In this document: piece after piece, positions 27,376 through 37,500 of the stretch | Numbering within the stretch: the first letter of the stretch is position 1 | Layout: every line of letters begins with the position of its first letter | NCBI GenBank assembly: GCA_023423405.1 | Contig: JAFAFR010000014.1 | Location: 372,001-436,000 of the forward strand | Direction of reading: 5' to 3' | Length of the DNA stretch: 64,000 bases | From: Bacteroidota bacterium | GTDB taxonomy: Bacteria > Bacteroidota > Bacteroidia > Chitinophagales > Chitinophagaceae | Notes under the pieces: model-generated | The model's input: the letters and a program-made list of their open reading frames with translations, nothing else | Database searches by the model: none | What the model was told of the DNA's origin: nothing | Position numbers and translations under genes: made by a program

Positions 27376-28823
27376 TTCGGGGTATTGGCGTTTTTCTGTT
27401 TCAGCGTGATCAGGTCGTCGAGCTGCGCATAGGTCAGTTTTTTGGCGATGATCCTTTTCTGGTCGTCAAGCAGGTAGAGCACGGGCGTCTGGCTGATGTC
27501 GTACAACTGCCGGAAACCCGGGCGGCCCGAATTTCTTTCCGCATCACGCTGTTCTTCGGTTTGATAAACGTGGATCCAGTCCTTCAGATTGTTTTCGCGG
27601 ATATACTTCAGCCAGGCTTCTTTGCCGCCATCGGTCATGACCCCAAAAAGCTGGATGCCCTGCTGTTTCCATTTGTGCCGGAAGAGCGAGTCGAGGTGGG
27701 GCACCATTTCCTTGCAGTGGCTGCAGGTGGGGTCCCAAAAACAGACCACGGTAAAGGGCGCCGCCACTTCGTAAAGGGTAGTGAGTTTTCCGCTGGTATC
27801 GGTCATGCTCATGTCCCAGGCCGGGTTGCCGATGAGGTTGGCCATCAGGCTGTAAGCCCGGTCGGTCATGTATTTCGTGTACTTTTCGGTGAACCAGTTC
27901 ACTTCGGGGTGGCCGTTGATGTATTTTTCGAAAAGATGCACAAAAACCGCATCCTGCCCCATGTAGGTGGGATTAATGTATCGCTGCACAAAATGGGTCA
28001 GCAGGTATTTGTACATCTCGAAATTGCCCTTCGACCGGCCCAGCATATTGTCCACTTCTTTTTTGATGGAATCGGCTTCGGGCGATACCAGGTCGTTAAA
28101 ATAACGGTCCAGGCGCTGCTCGAAAAAAGGCGTTCGGAGCAAGCGCTCGTCGGTGAAGCGGATATTATCCCAGTAATGGTCCTTGAAGAAGCGATAGGCA
28201 AAACTGGAGTCGTACACGCCTTTGGGGTGATCCGAAGCCGCCGGGATGGCGGGTTCGGTAAGGGCGTTGAACAAAGTGGCCAGCATGGTTTGCGGGTGCT
28301 GGCGTATATAGGTTTTGCGGTAGGCCAGGATGGATTCGTTGGCGCTGCGCATTTCCTGCTGGAGTCGCACCGAGTCGGCCGGACTGGCATCGCCGCTTTT
28401 GAGCACCTCCTGGGCGCGGTTGATGGACCTTCCCTTTTCCTGGATGAACTGCGTATAGGCCATGAAATCGGTATTGTCTGGAGATCCCTTAAAAACGGGC
28501 GCTTCGGGACGGGCCGTATCGATCTGGATGCTGAACTGCTGGGCCTTGTCGAGCAGCAGCTCGCAGAGGATCTCTTTTTTGGGCGATACCAGGAAATAAA
28601 TGCCGCCGGGCAGGGCTTTGGCGCCCTTAAAAAGGGCCACCCCGTTTTTGACGGGCGTGGAATCGGCCAGGGCCCTGATCTTTCCGTAGTGATACCCCAG
28701 GTACAGGTACTGGTTGTTGTAGCCGTTGACGGCGACCCGGAGCTGGTAACCAGCGGGGGCGGTCTGCGCAAAAAGGCCCGATCCGCAAAGCAGGGCAGAG
28801 AGAAGAAGGAACCGGTTTTTCAT
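27372..28823 (-). CDS. Exported thioredoxin-fold protein with DUF4369/DUF5106-like N-terminus
   Basis: A 483-residue periplasmic protein with a signal peptide (1-20, ending GLFAQT). The N-terminal 120 residues look like a DUF4369 beta-domain (YQLRVAVNGYNNQYLYLGYHYG). A long helical middle region (about 130-330, DUF5106-like) follows, then a TlpA/AhpC-type thioredoxin domain at about 340-470 with the redox motif C-S-H-C in VVCFWDPTCSHCKEMVPHL and the cis-Pro region ISQTPVLYLLDD. The family is frequent in Bacteroidota and is thought to act as a periplasmic disulfide reductase; partners are unknown. Coupled by a 4-bp overlap to the SurA-like foldase. Confidence 0.82.
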   Translation of the reverse strand: MKNRFLLLSALLCGSGLFAQTAPAGYQLRVAVNGYNNQYLYLGYHYGKIRALADSTPVKNGVALFKGAKALPGGIYFLVSPKKEILCELLLDKAQQFSIQIDTARPEAPVFKGSPDNTDFMAYTQFIQEKGRSINRAQEVLKSGDASPADSVRLQQEMRSANESILAYRKTYIRQHPQTMLATLFNALTEPAIPAASDHPKGVYDSSFAYRFFKDHYWDNIRFTDERLLRTPFFEQRLDRYFNDLVSPEADSIKKEVDNMLGRSKGNFEMYKYLLTHFVQRYINPTYMGQDAVFVHLFEKYINGHPEVNWFTEKYTKYMTDRAYSLMANLIGNPAWDMSMTDTSGKLTTLYEVAAPFTVVCFWDPTCSHCKEMVPHLDSLFRHKWKQQGIQLFGVMTDGGKEAWLKYIRENNLKDWIHVYQTEEQRDAERNSGRPGFRQLYDISQTPVLYLLDDQKRIIAKKLTYAQLDDLITLKQKNANTPK

Positions 28824-28861
28824 CCTATTGTTTGAGCCGCTAATTTCACGACTTTTGCCCC

Positions 28862-30274
28862 ATGCGCAAAAAGAATATTACGCTGGAAAAAGTGCGGGTG
28901 GAGGATTATGCGGCAGAAGGAAAAGCGCTGGCTCGGGTAGATGGCAAAGTGATCTTTATAGAAGGCGCCGTGCCGGGTGACCTGGTGGATGTCCGGCTGA
29001 CGAAAAATAAAAAGGACTGGGCGGAAGGCCGGGTGAGCCGGATCCACGATTTCTCGCCCGACCGCGTATCGCCTTTCTGTGAACATTTTGGTCTTTGCGG
29101 GGGCTGCAAATGGCAGATGCTTCCGTATGAAAAACAGCTCCGGTACAAACAGCAGGAGGTGGAACAGAACCTGCGCCGGATCGGGAAAATTGAGCTGCCC
29201 GCCCTGGAGCCCATTCTGGGTTGCAGCGAAACCCGCTATTACCGCAACAAGCTGGAATTCACCTGCAGCAACCGGCGCTACCTGCTGGCCAGCGAGGTAA
29301 GGGAGGGCGGTGAGATCAAGCAGGAAAACGCCATCGGCTTCCACGTGCCGCGCATATTCGACAAGGCCATCGACATCCATAACTGCCACCTCATGCACGA
29401 GCCTTCGAACATCATCCGCAACACCATCCGCGACTATGCCGAAGCGGCCGGGCTCAGCTTTTATGATATCCGCGAGCACCAGGGCTTCCTGCGCAATGTG
29501 GTGGTGCGCGTGCTCACCACGGGCGAAGTAATGGTGAATGTGGTTTTCGGGAAGGAAGACAAAAAAGCCCGGACGGCCCTGCTCGACCACCTGCTGCAGA
29601 AAGTGCCGGCCATCACCACCCTGCTCTACACCATCAATACCAAGTGGAACGACAGCCTGAACGACCAGGAGCCCATTCCTTATTACGGTAAGGGCTATGC
29701 GATGGAGCAACTGGAAGATTTTCGTTTTAAGATAGGACCGAAGTCTTTTTTCCAGACCAATACGCGGCAGGGCGAAAAATTATACCGGCTTGCAAGGGAC
29801 TATGCCGAACTTACCGGTAAAGAAACTGTTTATGACCTGTATTGCGGTACGGGCAGCATCGGTATCTTCGTCAGCCGTGGCGCGGCGGCCGTGATTGGAG
29901 TGGAAGTGGTGGCGGAGGCCATTGAAGATGCAAAAGAGAACGCAGCGATCAATGGCGTGCACCACGCAAAGTTTTTTGCCGGCGATGTGATCGACGTGTG
30001 CGACGATGCTTTTTTTACGGCGCACGGGCGGCCCGATGTGATCATTACCGATCCTCCACGCGCAGGCATGCACGAAAAACTGGTGCAGAAAATACTGGAC
30101 ATGAAAGCCCCGGTGGTAGTGTATGTGAGCTGCAACCCGGCTACGCAGGCGCGCGATCTCCAGGCCCTTTCGGCGGCTTATGATGTAACCCGGGTGCGGC
30201 CGGTGGATATGTTTCCGCACACGCACCATATTGAAAATGTTGTACAGCTTAAACTAAGGAATAAAGAAGCATGA
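28862..30274 (+). CDS. rlmD: 23S rRNA (uracil(1939)-C(5))-methyltransferase
   Basis: A 470-residue class I SAM methyltransferase of the RumA/TrmA family. The N-terminal TRAM domain (ITLEKVRVEDYAAEGKALAR) is followed by Cys73, Cys79 and Cys82 (CEHFGLCGGCKW), which with a fourth Cys hold a 4Fe-4S cluster. Catalytic domain: SAM motif YDLYCGTGSIGIFVS, TDPPRAGMH, and the nucleophilic Cys in VVYVSCNPATQARDL near 424. RlmD and the related RlmCD are hard to separate by sequence; the single Bacteroidota copy is usually annotated rlmD. It is divergent from the thioredoxin-fold gene, and the next gene (rhomboid) overlaps its stop by 4 bp. Confidence 0.92.
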   Translation: MRKKNITLEKVRVEDYAAEGKALARVDGKVIFIEGAVPGDLVDVRLTKNKKDWAEGRVSRIHDFSPDRVSPFCEHFGLCGGCKWQMLPYEKQLRYKQQEVEQNLRRIGKIELPALEPILGCSETRYYRNKLEFTCSNRRYLLASEVREGGEIKQENAIGFHVPRIFDKAIDIHNCHLMHEPSNIIRNTIRDYAEAAGLSFYDIREHQGFLRNVVVRVLTTGEVMVNVVFGKEDKKARTALLDHLLQKVPAITTLLYTINTKWNDSLNDQEPIPYYGKGYAMEQLEDFRFKIGPKSFFQTNTRQGEKLYRLARDYAELTGKETVYDLYCGTGSIGIFVSRGAAAVIGVEVVAEAIEDAKENAAINGVHHAKFFAGDVIDVCDDAFFTAHGRPDVIITDPPRAGMHEKLVQKILDMKAPVVVYVSCNPATQARDLQALSAAYDVTRVRPVDMFPHTHHIENVVQLKLRNKEA

Positions 30275-30864
30275 GACCATTAACCCCTGTTGTAAAGAAC
30301 CTGCTCATTGCCAACGTGCTGATCTGGTTGGCGCAATTGTATTTCTGGAAAATAGAAAATCCACTCGAGCAATGGCTGGCCCTTTTCCCGGTGGGGGAAG
30401 GCTTTCGCCCCTGGCAGCTTATTTCCTATATGTTCCTGCACGACAACCGGAGTTTCTTCCATCTTTTCTTTAATATGTTCACCCTTTACATGTTCGGGCC
30501 GCAGCTCGAAAGTGTATGGGGATCGAAGCGCTTCTTTAACTTTTACATGATCTGCGGTATCGTTGCCGGCGGCGCACAGCTCCTGCTGAGCAATGGAATG
30601 GCCGTTGGCGCTTCCGGCGCCATCATGGGGGTCATGGCCGCCTTTGCCTATCTTTTTCCCAATGTGTCGGTTTTCATCATGTTCATTCCCATCCCGGTGA
30701 AGGTGAAATATGTGATCCCTGCGCTGATGGCGCTGGACCTTTTTGGTGCGGTCAGTCCCTCCGCCGGCGATAACGTGGCCCACTGGGCCCACCTGGGCGG
30801 CGCCCTTTGCGGACTTTTGCTGGTGATCTTCTGGAACAAAAACAACCGCAAAACGTTTTACTAA
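30271..30864 (+). CDS. Rhomboid-family intramembrane serine protease
   Basis: A 197-residue polytopic inner-membrane protease with about six transmembrane helices. It has the complete catalytic dyad: Ser115 in AVGASGAIMG and His174 in HWAHLGG, plus the conserved HLFFNMFTLYMFGPQLE in the L1/helix 2 region and the GxxxG-like WAHLGGALCG on helix 6. Rhomboids cleave single-pass membrane proteins within the bilayer; the substrate is unknown. It overlaps rlmD by 4 bp and is followed directly by a second rhomboid-like gene that appears to lack the serine. Confidence 0.93.
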   Translation: MRPLTPVVKNLLIANVLIWLAQLYFWKIENPLEQWLALFPVGEGFRPWQLISYMFLHDNRSFFHLFFNMFTLYMFGPQLESVWGSKRFFNFYMICGIVAGGAQLLLSNGMAVGASGAIMGVMAAFAYLFPNVSVFIMFIPIPVKVKYVIPALMALDLFGAVSPSAGDNVAHWAHLGGALCGLLLVIFWNKNNRKTFY

Positions 30865-31800
30865 GTGACGAAGATGAACCTGCCCGAAGAAAAAAGTAAG
30901 AAGAAGATCCTGTTGGGTTCGGACGGCAATGCCCTGGTCAACCTGGTGGTGGTGATTGCCGTGGCCTTCGTATTGTTCAAATTCATATACGTAATTTACC
31001 AGCTCAGCGATTACAACCTGGCGGCCTACGATCCCAATGTATGGAACTGGTTTGCTTTCCCCGCCAGCCTGGAAAAGCTTCTTACCCGTCCCTGGACTTT
31101 TTTCACATCCATGTTCATCCACCGCGAGGTGATGCACCTCGTGGCCAATTTGCTCTGGCTCTGGATGTTCGGTTATATCCTGCAGGACCTTACGGGCAAT
31201 CGCAAGCTGGTGCCTATTTTTTTATACGGCGGCTGGGCCGGTTGTATTGCATATATGGCCGCACATTATATTCTTCCCTCCCTGCAGGGGGGTATTGAAA
31301 GCGGCTGGTTCTATGGGTCCAACGCCGGCGTTATGGCGGTGGCCGTGGCAACCACCACGGTGGCGCCGGATTACCGCATCTTTCCCATGATCAATGGCGG
31401 CATTCCGCTCTGGATCATCTCCGCCATTTTTGTGGTGGTCGACTTTGCGGGTATCCAGAACGGATCGGCAGCGGTGTACCTCGCCCACCTGGCGGGAGCG
31501 GCCGTTGGGTTCGTATTTATTTACCAGATGCGCCGCGGCCGGGACTGGAGTGCCTGGATCAACCAGTTTTTCGACTGGTTCGACAACCTTTTCAACCCCG
31601 AACGGCCCGCCCGCAAAAAATCTTCCAAAGACAGTTTTTTTTACAAAGTGAGCGGTAAAACGCCCTTTAAGAAATATCCGCATGTGACCCAGCAACGCAT
31701 CGACCAAATACTCGATAAGATCAACCAGGAGGGCTACCATCTGTTAACGGATGAAGAAAAAGACATCCTGCGCCGGGCCGCTAATGAAGATGATTTGTAA
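30865..31800 (+). CDS. Rhomboid-like membrane protein, apparently lacking the catalytic serine
   Basis: A 311-residue membrane protein that begins immediately after the first rhomboid stop. The outermost start is GTG at 30865; the ATG at 30874 is equally plausible. It has the rhomboid layout (WTFFTSMFIHREVMHLVANLLWLWMFGYIL, VYLAHLAGAAVGFVFI with the helix 6 His). The active-site segment reads FYGSNAGVMAV, where alignment to GASGAIMG puts Asn at the catalytic serine position. A cytosolic tail (about 225-311) ends in a DUF6576-like motif VTQQRIDQILDKINQEGYHLLTDEEKDIL. It may be an inactive partner that regulates or recruits substrate for the active protease upstream. A one-residue realignment that uses the neighbouring Ser cannot be excluded. 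Confidence 0.8.
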   Translation: MTKMNLPEEKSKKKILLGSDGNALVNLVVVIAVAFVLFKFIYVIYQLSDYNLAAYDPNVWNWFAFPASLEKLLTRPWTFFTSMFIHREVMHLVANLLWLWMFGYILQDLTGNRKLVPIFLYGGWAGCIAYMAAHYILPSLQGGIESGWFYGSNAGVMAVAVATTTVAPDYRIFPMINGGIPLWIISAIFVVVDFAGIQNGSAAVYLAHLAGAAVGFVFIYQMRRGRDWSAWINQFFDWFDNLFNPERPARKKSSKDSFFYKVSGKTPFKKYPHVTQQRIDQILDKINQEGYHLLTDEEKDILRRAANEDDL

Positions 31801-31808
31801 ATTCACCC

Positions 31809-32954
31809 ATGCCCTCCATCCTGCGCGTTTTCACCAAGCGAATTTTTATCGTGATCACTGTTGTGGTGACCGTGCTCTTCCTGCTGGCCTGTTCGGCCTG
31901 GTGGCTGGAGCCCGGGCGCTTCTGGTGGGTGGGTATCCTGGGTGTGGGTTTCGCTTTTCTTTTTTTTGCACTCCTGGGCCTGCTGGCGTTCTGGACCGTG
32001 GTGCGGTCGCGCTGGTTCTTCCTGCCCTTTTTTGCGCTGCTGGCAGGTTATGGACCTATTAAGGCCTTTTATGCCCTCCATCCCCTTTCGAGCCATTCCA
32101 CTGATAAACCCAGGGGCACCCTGCGCATCATGCAGTGGAACGTGGAACGTTTCGACGAAATGAACCACCGGCCACGTTCGGGGAAATCCAAACGCAAGGA
32201 AATGCTGGATTACATCGAAAAGCTCAACCCCGATATCATTTGCATGCAGGAATTCCTGGAATCGCACGAGCCCAAACTGCTCGATCCGAACATCCGCTAT
32301 TTCCGCGATACCCTCGGTTATCCTTTTTATTCTTATGCCATGGACCACCGGCGGCCCGACAGCACCTACGAGCATGGGATCGCCATTTTTTCGCGCCTGC
32401 CCATCACCAATACGGTCAGGCGCAAATTCGGCGGCCCGCGCGAACTCAAGGCCGACGAGAGTTATGTGACCGCCGATATCAAAGTGAACGGGCAGATGAT
32501 CCGCATACTCACCACCCACCTGCAGAGCCTGCTGTTCACGCGTTCTGAATTCCAGACGGTGGAAGAGATCAAACGCGGGGCCGACGGCAGCCTCGTAAAA
32601 TCGAAAAGTATCTTCAAAAAATTCAAACAGGCTTACCAGTTCAGGCAGCAGCAGGCCGATAAGATCCGGAGGGCGCTGGACGGCAGCCCTTATCCCGTGA
32701 TCGTTTGCGGCGACTTCAACGATGTGCCCAACAGCTATGTGTACAATAAGATAAAAGGCAGGCGCAACGATGTGTGGACCGAAAAAGGTTTCGGCATCGG
32801 GCGTACCTTCAGCTTCATTAGTCCTACCCTGCGGATAGACTATATTTTCGCCGACCCTGCTTTCCGGTGCAGGCAGGTGCTGAACCCGCATCCAAAACTC
32901 AGCGATCATTACCCGGTTATCGCCGATCTGGAGCTACCCACCGGGAAACAGTAG
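31809..32954 (+). CDS. Membrane-anchored endonuclease/exonuclease/phosphatase-family protein
   Basis: A 381-residue protein with two to three N-terminal transmembrane helices (about 10-85) followed by a DNase I-like EEP domain. Signature pieces: LRIMQWNVERFDE, IICMQEFLE with the metal-binding Glu, VIVCGDFNDVPNS with Asp/Asn, and the C-terminal RIDYIFADP and SDHYPVIADLEL with the catalytic His. The EEP fold serves nucleases, sphingomyelinases and inositol phosphatases; nothing here picks the substrate. The topology (two or three helices) decides which side of the membrane the active domain faces. It is the last gene of the rlmD-rhomboid run, 8 bp after the rhomboid-like gene. Confidence 0.85.
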   Translation: MPSILRVFTKRIFIVITVVVTVLFLLACSAWWLEPGRFWWVGILGVGFAFLFFALLGLLAFWTVVRSRWFFLPFFALLAGYGPIKAFYALHPLSSHSTDKPRGTLRIMQWNVERFDEMNHRPRSGKSKRKEMLDYIEKLNPDIICMQEFLESHEPKLLDPNIRYFRDTLGYPFYSYAMDHRRPDSTYEHGIAIFSRLPITNTVRRKFGGPRELKADESYVTADIKVNGQMIRILTTHLQSLLFTRSEFQTVEEIKRGADGSLVKSKSIFKKFKQAYQFRQQQADKIRRALDGSPYPVIVCGDFNDVPNSYVYNKIKGRRNDVWTEKGFGIGRTFSFISPTLRIDYIFADPAFRCRQVLNPHPKLSDHYPVIADLELPTGKQ

Positions 32955-32973
32955 ATTGTATAAGCTTTACGTA

Positions 32974-32981
32974 TATTTTTG
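32974..32981 (+). promoter_or_regulatory. -7-like element upstream of cysS
   Basis: TATTTTTG matches TAnnTTTG and ends 9 bp before the cysS ATG. The nearest TTG upstream gives only 15 bp of spacing, so the promoter is uncertain. Confidence 0.3.
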
Positions 32982-32989
32982 CAGGCAAT

Positions 32990-34486
32990 ATGTCAGAACT
33001 GAAAGTATTCAACAGCTACACGCGGCAAAAGGAAGTTTTTGAGTCCCTGGTACCGGGACATGTAGGCATGTATGTGTGCGGACCAACGGTCAGCGGCGAG
33101 AGCCACCTCGGCCATGCGCGTCCCTATATTACGTTTGATGTGGTGTTCCGCTACCTCCGGCACCTTGGGTACAAAGTGCGTTATGTGCGCAACATCACCG
33201 ATGCGGGACATTTTGAAGAAGAAGGCCGCGAAGCGGAAGACAAGATCAGCACCAAAGCGCAGATCGAAAAACTGGAGCCCATGGAACTGGTGACCAAATA
33301 CACTAATCTCTTCCATTGGGCCATGCATCGTTTCAATATTCTTGATCCAAGTATTGAACCCACTGCCACCGGTCATATTGTAGAGCAGATAGAAATGATC
33401 AAACAGATCATGGAAGCTGGCTATGCCTATGAAGTGAACGGCTCGGTGTATTTCGATGTGGTAAAATATGCCGAACACTATCCTTATGGCAAACTGAGCG
33501 GCCGCATCATGGATGAACTGCTGGAGACCACGCGTGAACTCGACGGCCAGGATGAGAAACGCAACAAGCAGGATTTTGCGTTGTGGAAACTGGCCCCGCC
33601 CGAACACATCATGCGCTGGCAATCGCCCTGGGGCGAAGGTTTTCCCGGCTGGCACATCGAATGCTCTGCCATGGCCACCAAATACCTGGGCAAACAATTC
33701 GACATACACGGTGGCGGCATGGACCTGCAATTCCCCCACCACGAAAGCGAAATTGCACAAAGCAATATCTGCAACCATGAAATACCGGCCCGTTACTGGC
33801 TGCACAATAACATGATCACCATCAACGGCCGCAAAATGGGGAAGAGCTACAATAATGTCATCAAGCTCACCGAACTGTTTTCGGGTGATCACCCGTTGCT
33901 GGAACAGGCCTATCATCCCATGACCGTTCGCTTTTTCATTCTGCAGACCCACTACCGCAGCACGCTCGACTTCGGCAACGAGGCCCTGCAGGCAGCCCAG
34001 AAAGGCATGCGCCGTTTGTGGGAGGCGTATGAAGTATTGCAGAAGCTGCCGGCTACTGCCGCACAGGCTTCCGATGCGGCGCTGGACGAAAAAGTGCGCG
34101 CGCTGGCGCTTGAAATGGACGACCATATCAACGACGATTTCAATACGGCCAAAGTGCTGGCCAATATGTTTGAACTGGTGCCGGTGATCAACAGCCTGCG
34201 CGACAAACACTATGCGGCCGACGCCGTCAGCGGCGCCACGATTGCGCTGCTGCAGGAAAAATTCAAAGTATACCTGGAAGATATTTTCGGACTGCAAAGT
34301 GAGCAGGCATCGGCCTCCGACAACGGCCGCCTCGATGGCGTACTGCAACTGTTGGTTGATATCCGGAAAGAAGCGAAGAGCAAAAAGGATTTCGTGACCA
34401 GTGACAAGATCCGCAACCAATTGCAGGAACTGGGCATTCTCCTGAAAGACGAAAAGGACGGCAGCACGGGAATTAATTTTACCTAA
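32990..34486 (+). CDS. cysS: Cysteinyl-tRNA synthetase
   Basis: A 498-residue class I aminoacyl-tRNA synthetase that charges tRNA-Cys. The start is the ATG at 32990 (MSELKVFNSYTRQKEVF); upstream in-frame codons overlap the EEP gene and are not family-like. Visible: MYVCGPTVSGESHLGHARPY with zinc-ligand Cys30 and the HIGH box as HLGH, GWHIECSAM and FPHHESEIAQS with further zinc ligands, and the KMSKS box as KMGKS in NGRKMGKSYNNVI near 283. The C-terminal anticodon-binding region ends in KDGSTGINF. A Met-to-Gly change inside KMSKS is tolerated in this family in Bacteroidota. Essential housekeeping gene. Confidence 0.97.
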   Translation: MSELKVFNSYTRQKEVFESLVPGHVGMYVCGPTVSGESHLGHARPYITFDVVFRYLRHLGYKVRYVRNITDAGHFEEEGREAEDKISTKAQIEKLEPMELVTKYTNLFHWAMHRFNILDPSIEPTATGHIVEQIEMIKQIMEAGYAYEVNGSVYFDVVKYAEHYPYGKLSGRIMDELLETTRELDGQDEKRNKQDFALWKLAPPEHIMRWQSPWGEGFPGWHIECSAMATKYLGKQFDIHGGGMDLQFPHHESEIAQSNICNHEIPARYWLHNNMITINGRKMGKSYNNVIKLTELFSGDHPLLEQAYHPMTVRFFILQTHYRSTLDFGNEALQAAQKGMRRLWEAYEVLQKLPATAAQASDAALDEKVRALALEMDDHINDDFNTAKVLANMFELVPVINSLRDKHYAADAVSGATIALLQEKFKVYLEDIFGLQSEQASASDNGRLDGVLQLLVDIRKEAKSKKDFVTSDKIRNQLQELGILLKDEKDGSTGINFT

Positions 34487-34500
34487 CCCTTTATAACTAC

Positions 34501-37500
34501 ATGCGACTTAGTTTTTACGGTTTTCTTGCCATTGCACTTACAGCTTTTTATGCCTGTAACAGCCGATCTTCCCTGTCCCGTGTGCTGGTGTTCAGCAAAA
34601 CCATGGGCTGGCACCACAGTTCCATTGACGCCGGACAAAAAGCGGTCTGGAAGCTGGGTGCTGAAAATGGTTTCGCCGTCGACACCACTTCCGACGCCGC
34701 ATATTTTACAGAAGACAGCTTAAAAAATTATGCAGCCGTTGTGTTTTTAAACACCACCGGTGATGTGCTGGACCAGTACCAGGAAAATGCTTTTGAAAGG
34801 TATATCCAGGCCGGCGGCGGGTATGTGGGCGTGCATGCAGCCGCCGATACCGAATACGAATGGGGCTGGTACGGCGACCTGGCCGGCGGTTATTTCCTCG
34901 ACCATCCCGGCATCAACGATACCTTTCCCAATGTGCAGGAAGCCATACTAACGGTGAAGGACAACAGCCATCCTGCTACAAAGGGAATGCCTTCGCCCTG
35001 GAAGCATACCGATGAATACTACAGCTTCAAAAAGCTGAACAAAGCCACCAAAGTATTGCTGACGGTGGATGAAAATACGTACCGGGGTGGCAAAAACGGT
35101 CCCAATCACCCCCTTTCCTGGTACCATGAATTCGACGGTGGCCGCGCCTTCTACACCAACCTGGGACATACCGACGAGTCTTATGCCGATCCTGTTTTCC
35201 TCAAACACCTGCTGGGTGGTATTGAATATGCCATAGGTGAGGATAAACCTCTTGATTACGGTAAGGCACATACGCTGCTGCTGCCGGACGAAGATCGTTT
35301 CACCAAAACTTCGCTGATACGCGGGCAATTCTATGAGCCCACGGAAATGACCATCCTGCCCAACCTCGATGTGCTGGTGGCACAGCGCCGGGGAGAGATC
35401 ATGCTGGTGAAGAACGGCGACAGTATTGCCCGCCAGGCCGGCTTCCTCGAAGCCTACTACCAGAGTACTGCACCGGGTGTGAATGCTGAAGAGGGGGTAC
35501 TTGGCATACAGGCCGATCCCGATTTCGCGAAGAACCATTTTGTATATATTTTTTACAGTCCGGCCGATACTTCCGTGAACCGCCTCTCGCGTTTTACGAT
35601 GGTGGGTGACAGTCTTGATATGGCCACGGAGCGCACGGTGCTGGAATTCTACAGCCAGCGTAATATCTGTTGTCATACCGGCGGATCCATTGCCTTCGAC
35701 AAAAACGGGCTGCTATACCTGTCCACCGGCGACAACAGCACACCGTTTGACGAGCCGCGCCAGGCCTATGTGAACCATGGCTACGCGCCGCTCGACGACC
35801 GTCCTGGTCACGAGCAATACGATGCGCGCCGCAGCTCGGGCAACGCAAACGATCTGCGTGGTAAGATCCTGCGCATCCGGGTGAACAGCAATGCCACTTA
35901 TTCCATTCCTGACGGCAACCTATACCCGAAAAACAGGCCCGGCACGCGGCCGGAGATCTACGTGCAGGGGAACCGCAATCCTTACCGCATTTCGGTGGAT
36001 AAGAAGAACGGTTATCTCTACTGGGGTGAAGTAGGTCCTGATGCGGGTACCGACAGCCTGCCCACCCGCGGCCCGCGCGGTTATGATGAAGTGAACCAGG
36101 CCCGTGCCGCCGGCAATTTCGGATGGCCCTATTTCGTAGGGAATAACTACGCCTATCACCAGTACGACTACGAAACAGGCACTCCTGGCCCCGCCTTTAA
36201 CCCGGCCAAAGTGATCAATGCCTCGCGCAACAATACCGGTATCAAGGACCTGCCTCCGGCGCAGCCGGCGTTCATCTGGTATCCATATGGACCGTCGCCC
36301 GATTTTCCTTCCGTGAAAACAGGTGGCCGCAACGCCATGGCCGGACCAGTGTACTATACCGAACTGTTTCCTGCGGAAACCCGTTTGCCCGACTATTTCA
36401 ACAGCAAGCTGATCATTTACGACTGGATCCGCAACTGGATCAAAGTGGTTACGATGAAGCCAAACGGCGATTTCTATAAGATGGCGCCCTTTATGGAGCA
36501 CACCAAACTGAATGGTGTGATCGATATGGAGGTTGGTCCCGATGGCCGGCTCTACCTGCTGGAATACGGCACGGGCTGGTTTACCAAGAATGACGATGCG
36601 GGTTTATCGCGCATCGATTACAACGGTGGCAATCGCGCGCCGCGGGTAAGCGACCTGCAGGTGGACCGCAGCTCCGGACCGCTTCCGCTGGCGGTTACGG
36701 CAACTGTTACCGCCAAAGATCCCGAGGGCGATCCGCTCAGCTGCCATTGGGATATGGGCGATGGCACCCAGCTTACAACAAAGGAAGCAACTGTAAAGCA
36801 TGTATATAAATCCGGCGGCGAATACCAGGTGAGGGTGAAGGTGGAAGATGCTGCGGGGCAGTCGGCCGGTGCGGAAGGCGCCACGGTGGTGGCAGGCAAT
36901 TCCATGCCACAGGTGAGCATTGCCGTTAGTGGCAACAAAAGTTTTTATTTCCCCGGGGTGCCGGTTGCCTATTCGGTATCGGTTTCGGATGCCGAAGAGC
37001 CGCTGCTGGATCTGAGCAAACCGGCTGAAGGACTGTTCATTGCAGCCGACTACCAGCAGGGGCTCGATAAGGCCGGTGCTTCGCTGGGCCACCAGCAGGT
37101 GAACGGGCTGATGATGGGAAAAGGCCTGGTGGCGAGTCTCGATTGCAAGAGCTGTCACAAGCAGGACGAAAAATCCATTGGCCCTTCCTATGCCGCGGTG
37201 GCGGCCAAGTACCAGAAGCAAAAAGATGCGACCGGCTATCTCGCTGATAAGATCATCAAAGGTGGTAGCGGCGTATGGGGCGAAGTGGCCATGCCTGCGC
37301 ATCCAACGCTGAAGGCCGAAGATGCCCGCCTCATCGTGGGCTGGATACAAAGCCTGGGTTCCAAAACGGCGGCGCCGAAATCGCTGCCGGCGAACGGGTC
37401 GGTGTTGCCGCGTACAGATAAAATTGCTGCCGGCACCGCGCTGGTGCTGAACGCGGGTTATACCGATCGCGGCGGAATGAATGTGAAACCACTTTCTGCG

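Noticed and set aside
27561..28835. 424-codon plus-strand open frame antisense to the thioredoxin-fold gene
   Set aside because: The minus-strand protein has a signal peptide, C-x-x-C motif and known domains; the plus-strand frame has none.
32993..34420. 475-codon minus-strand open frame covering cysS
   Set aside because: Antisense shadow of a clearly identified essential gene.
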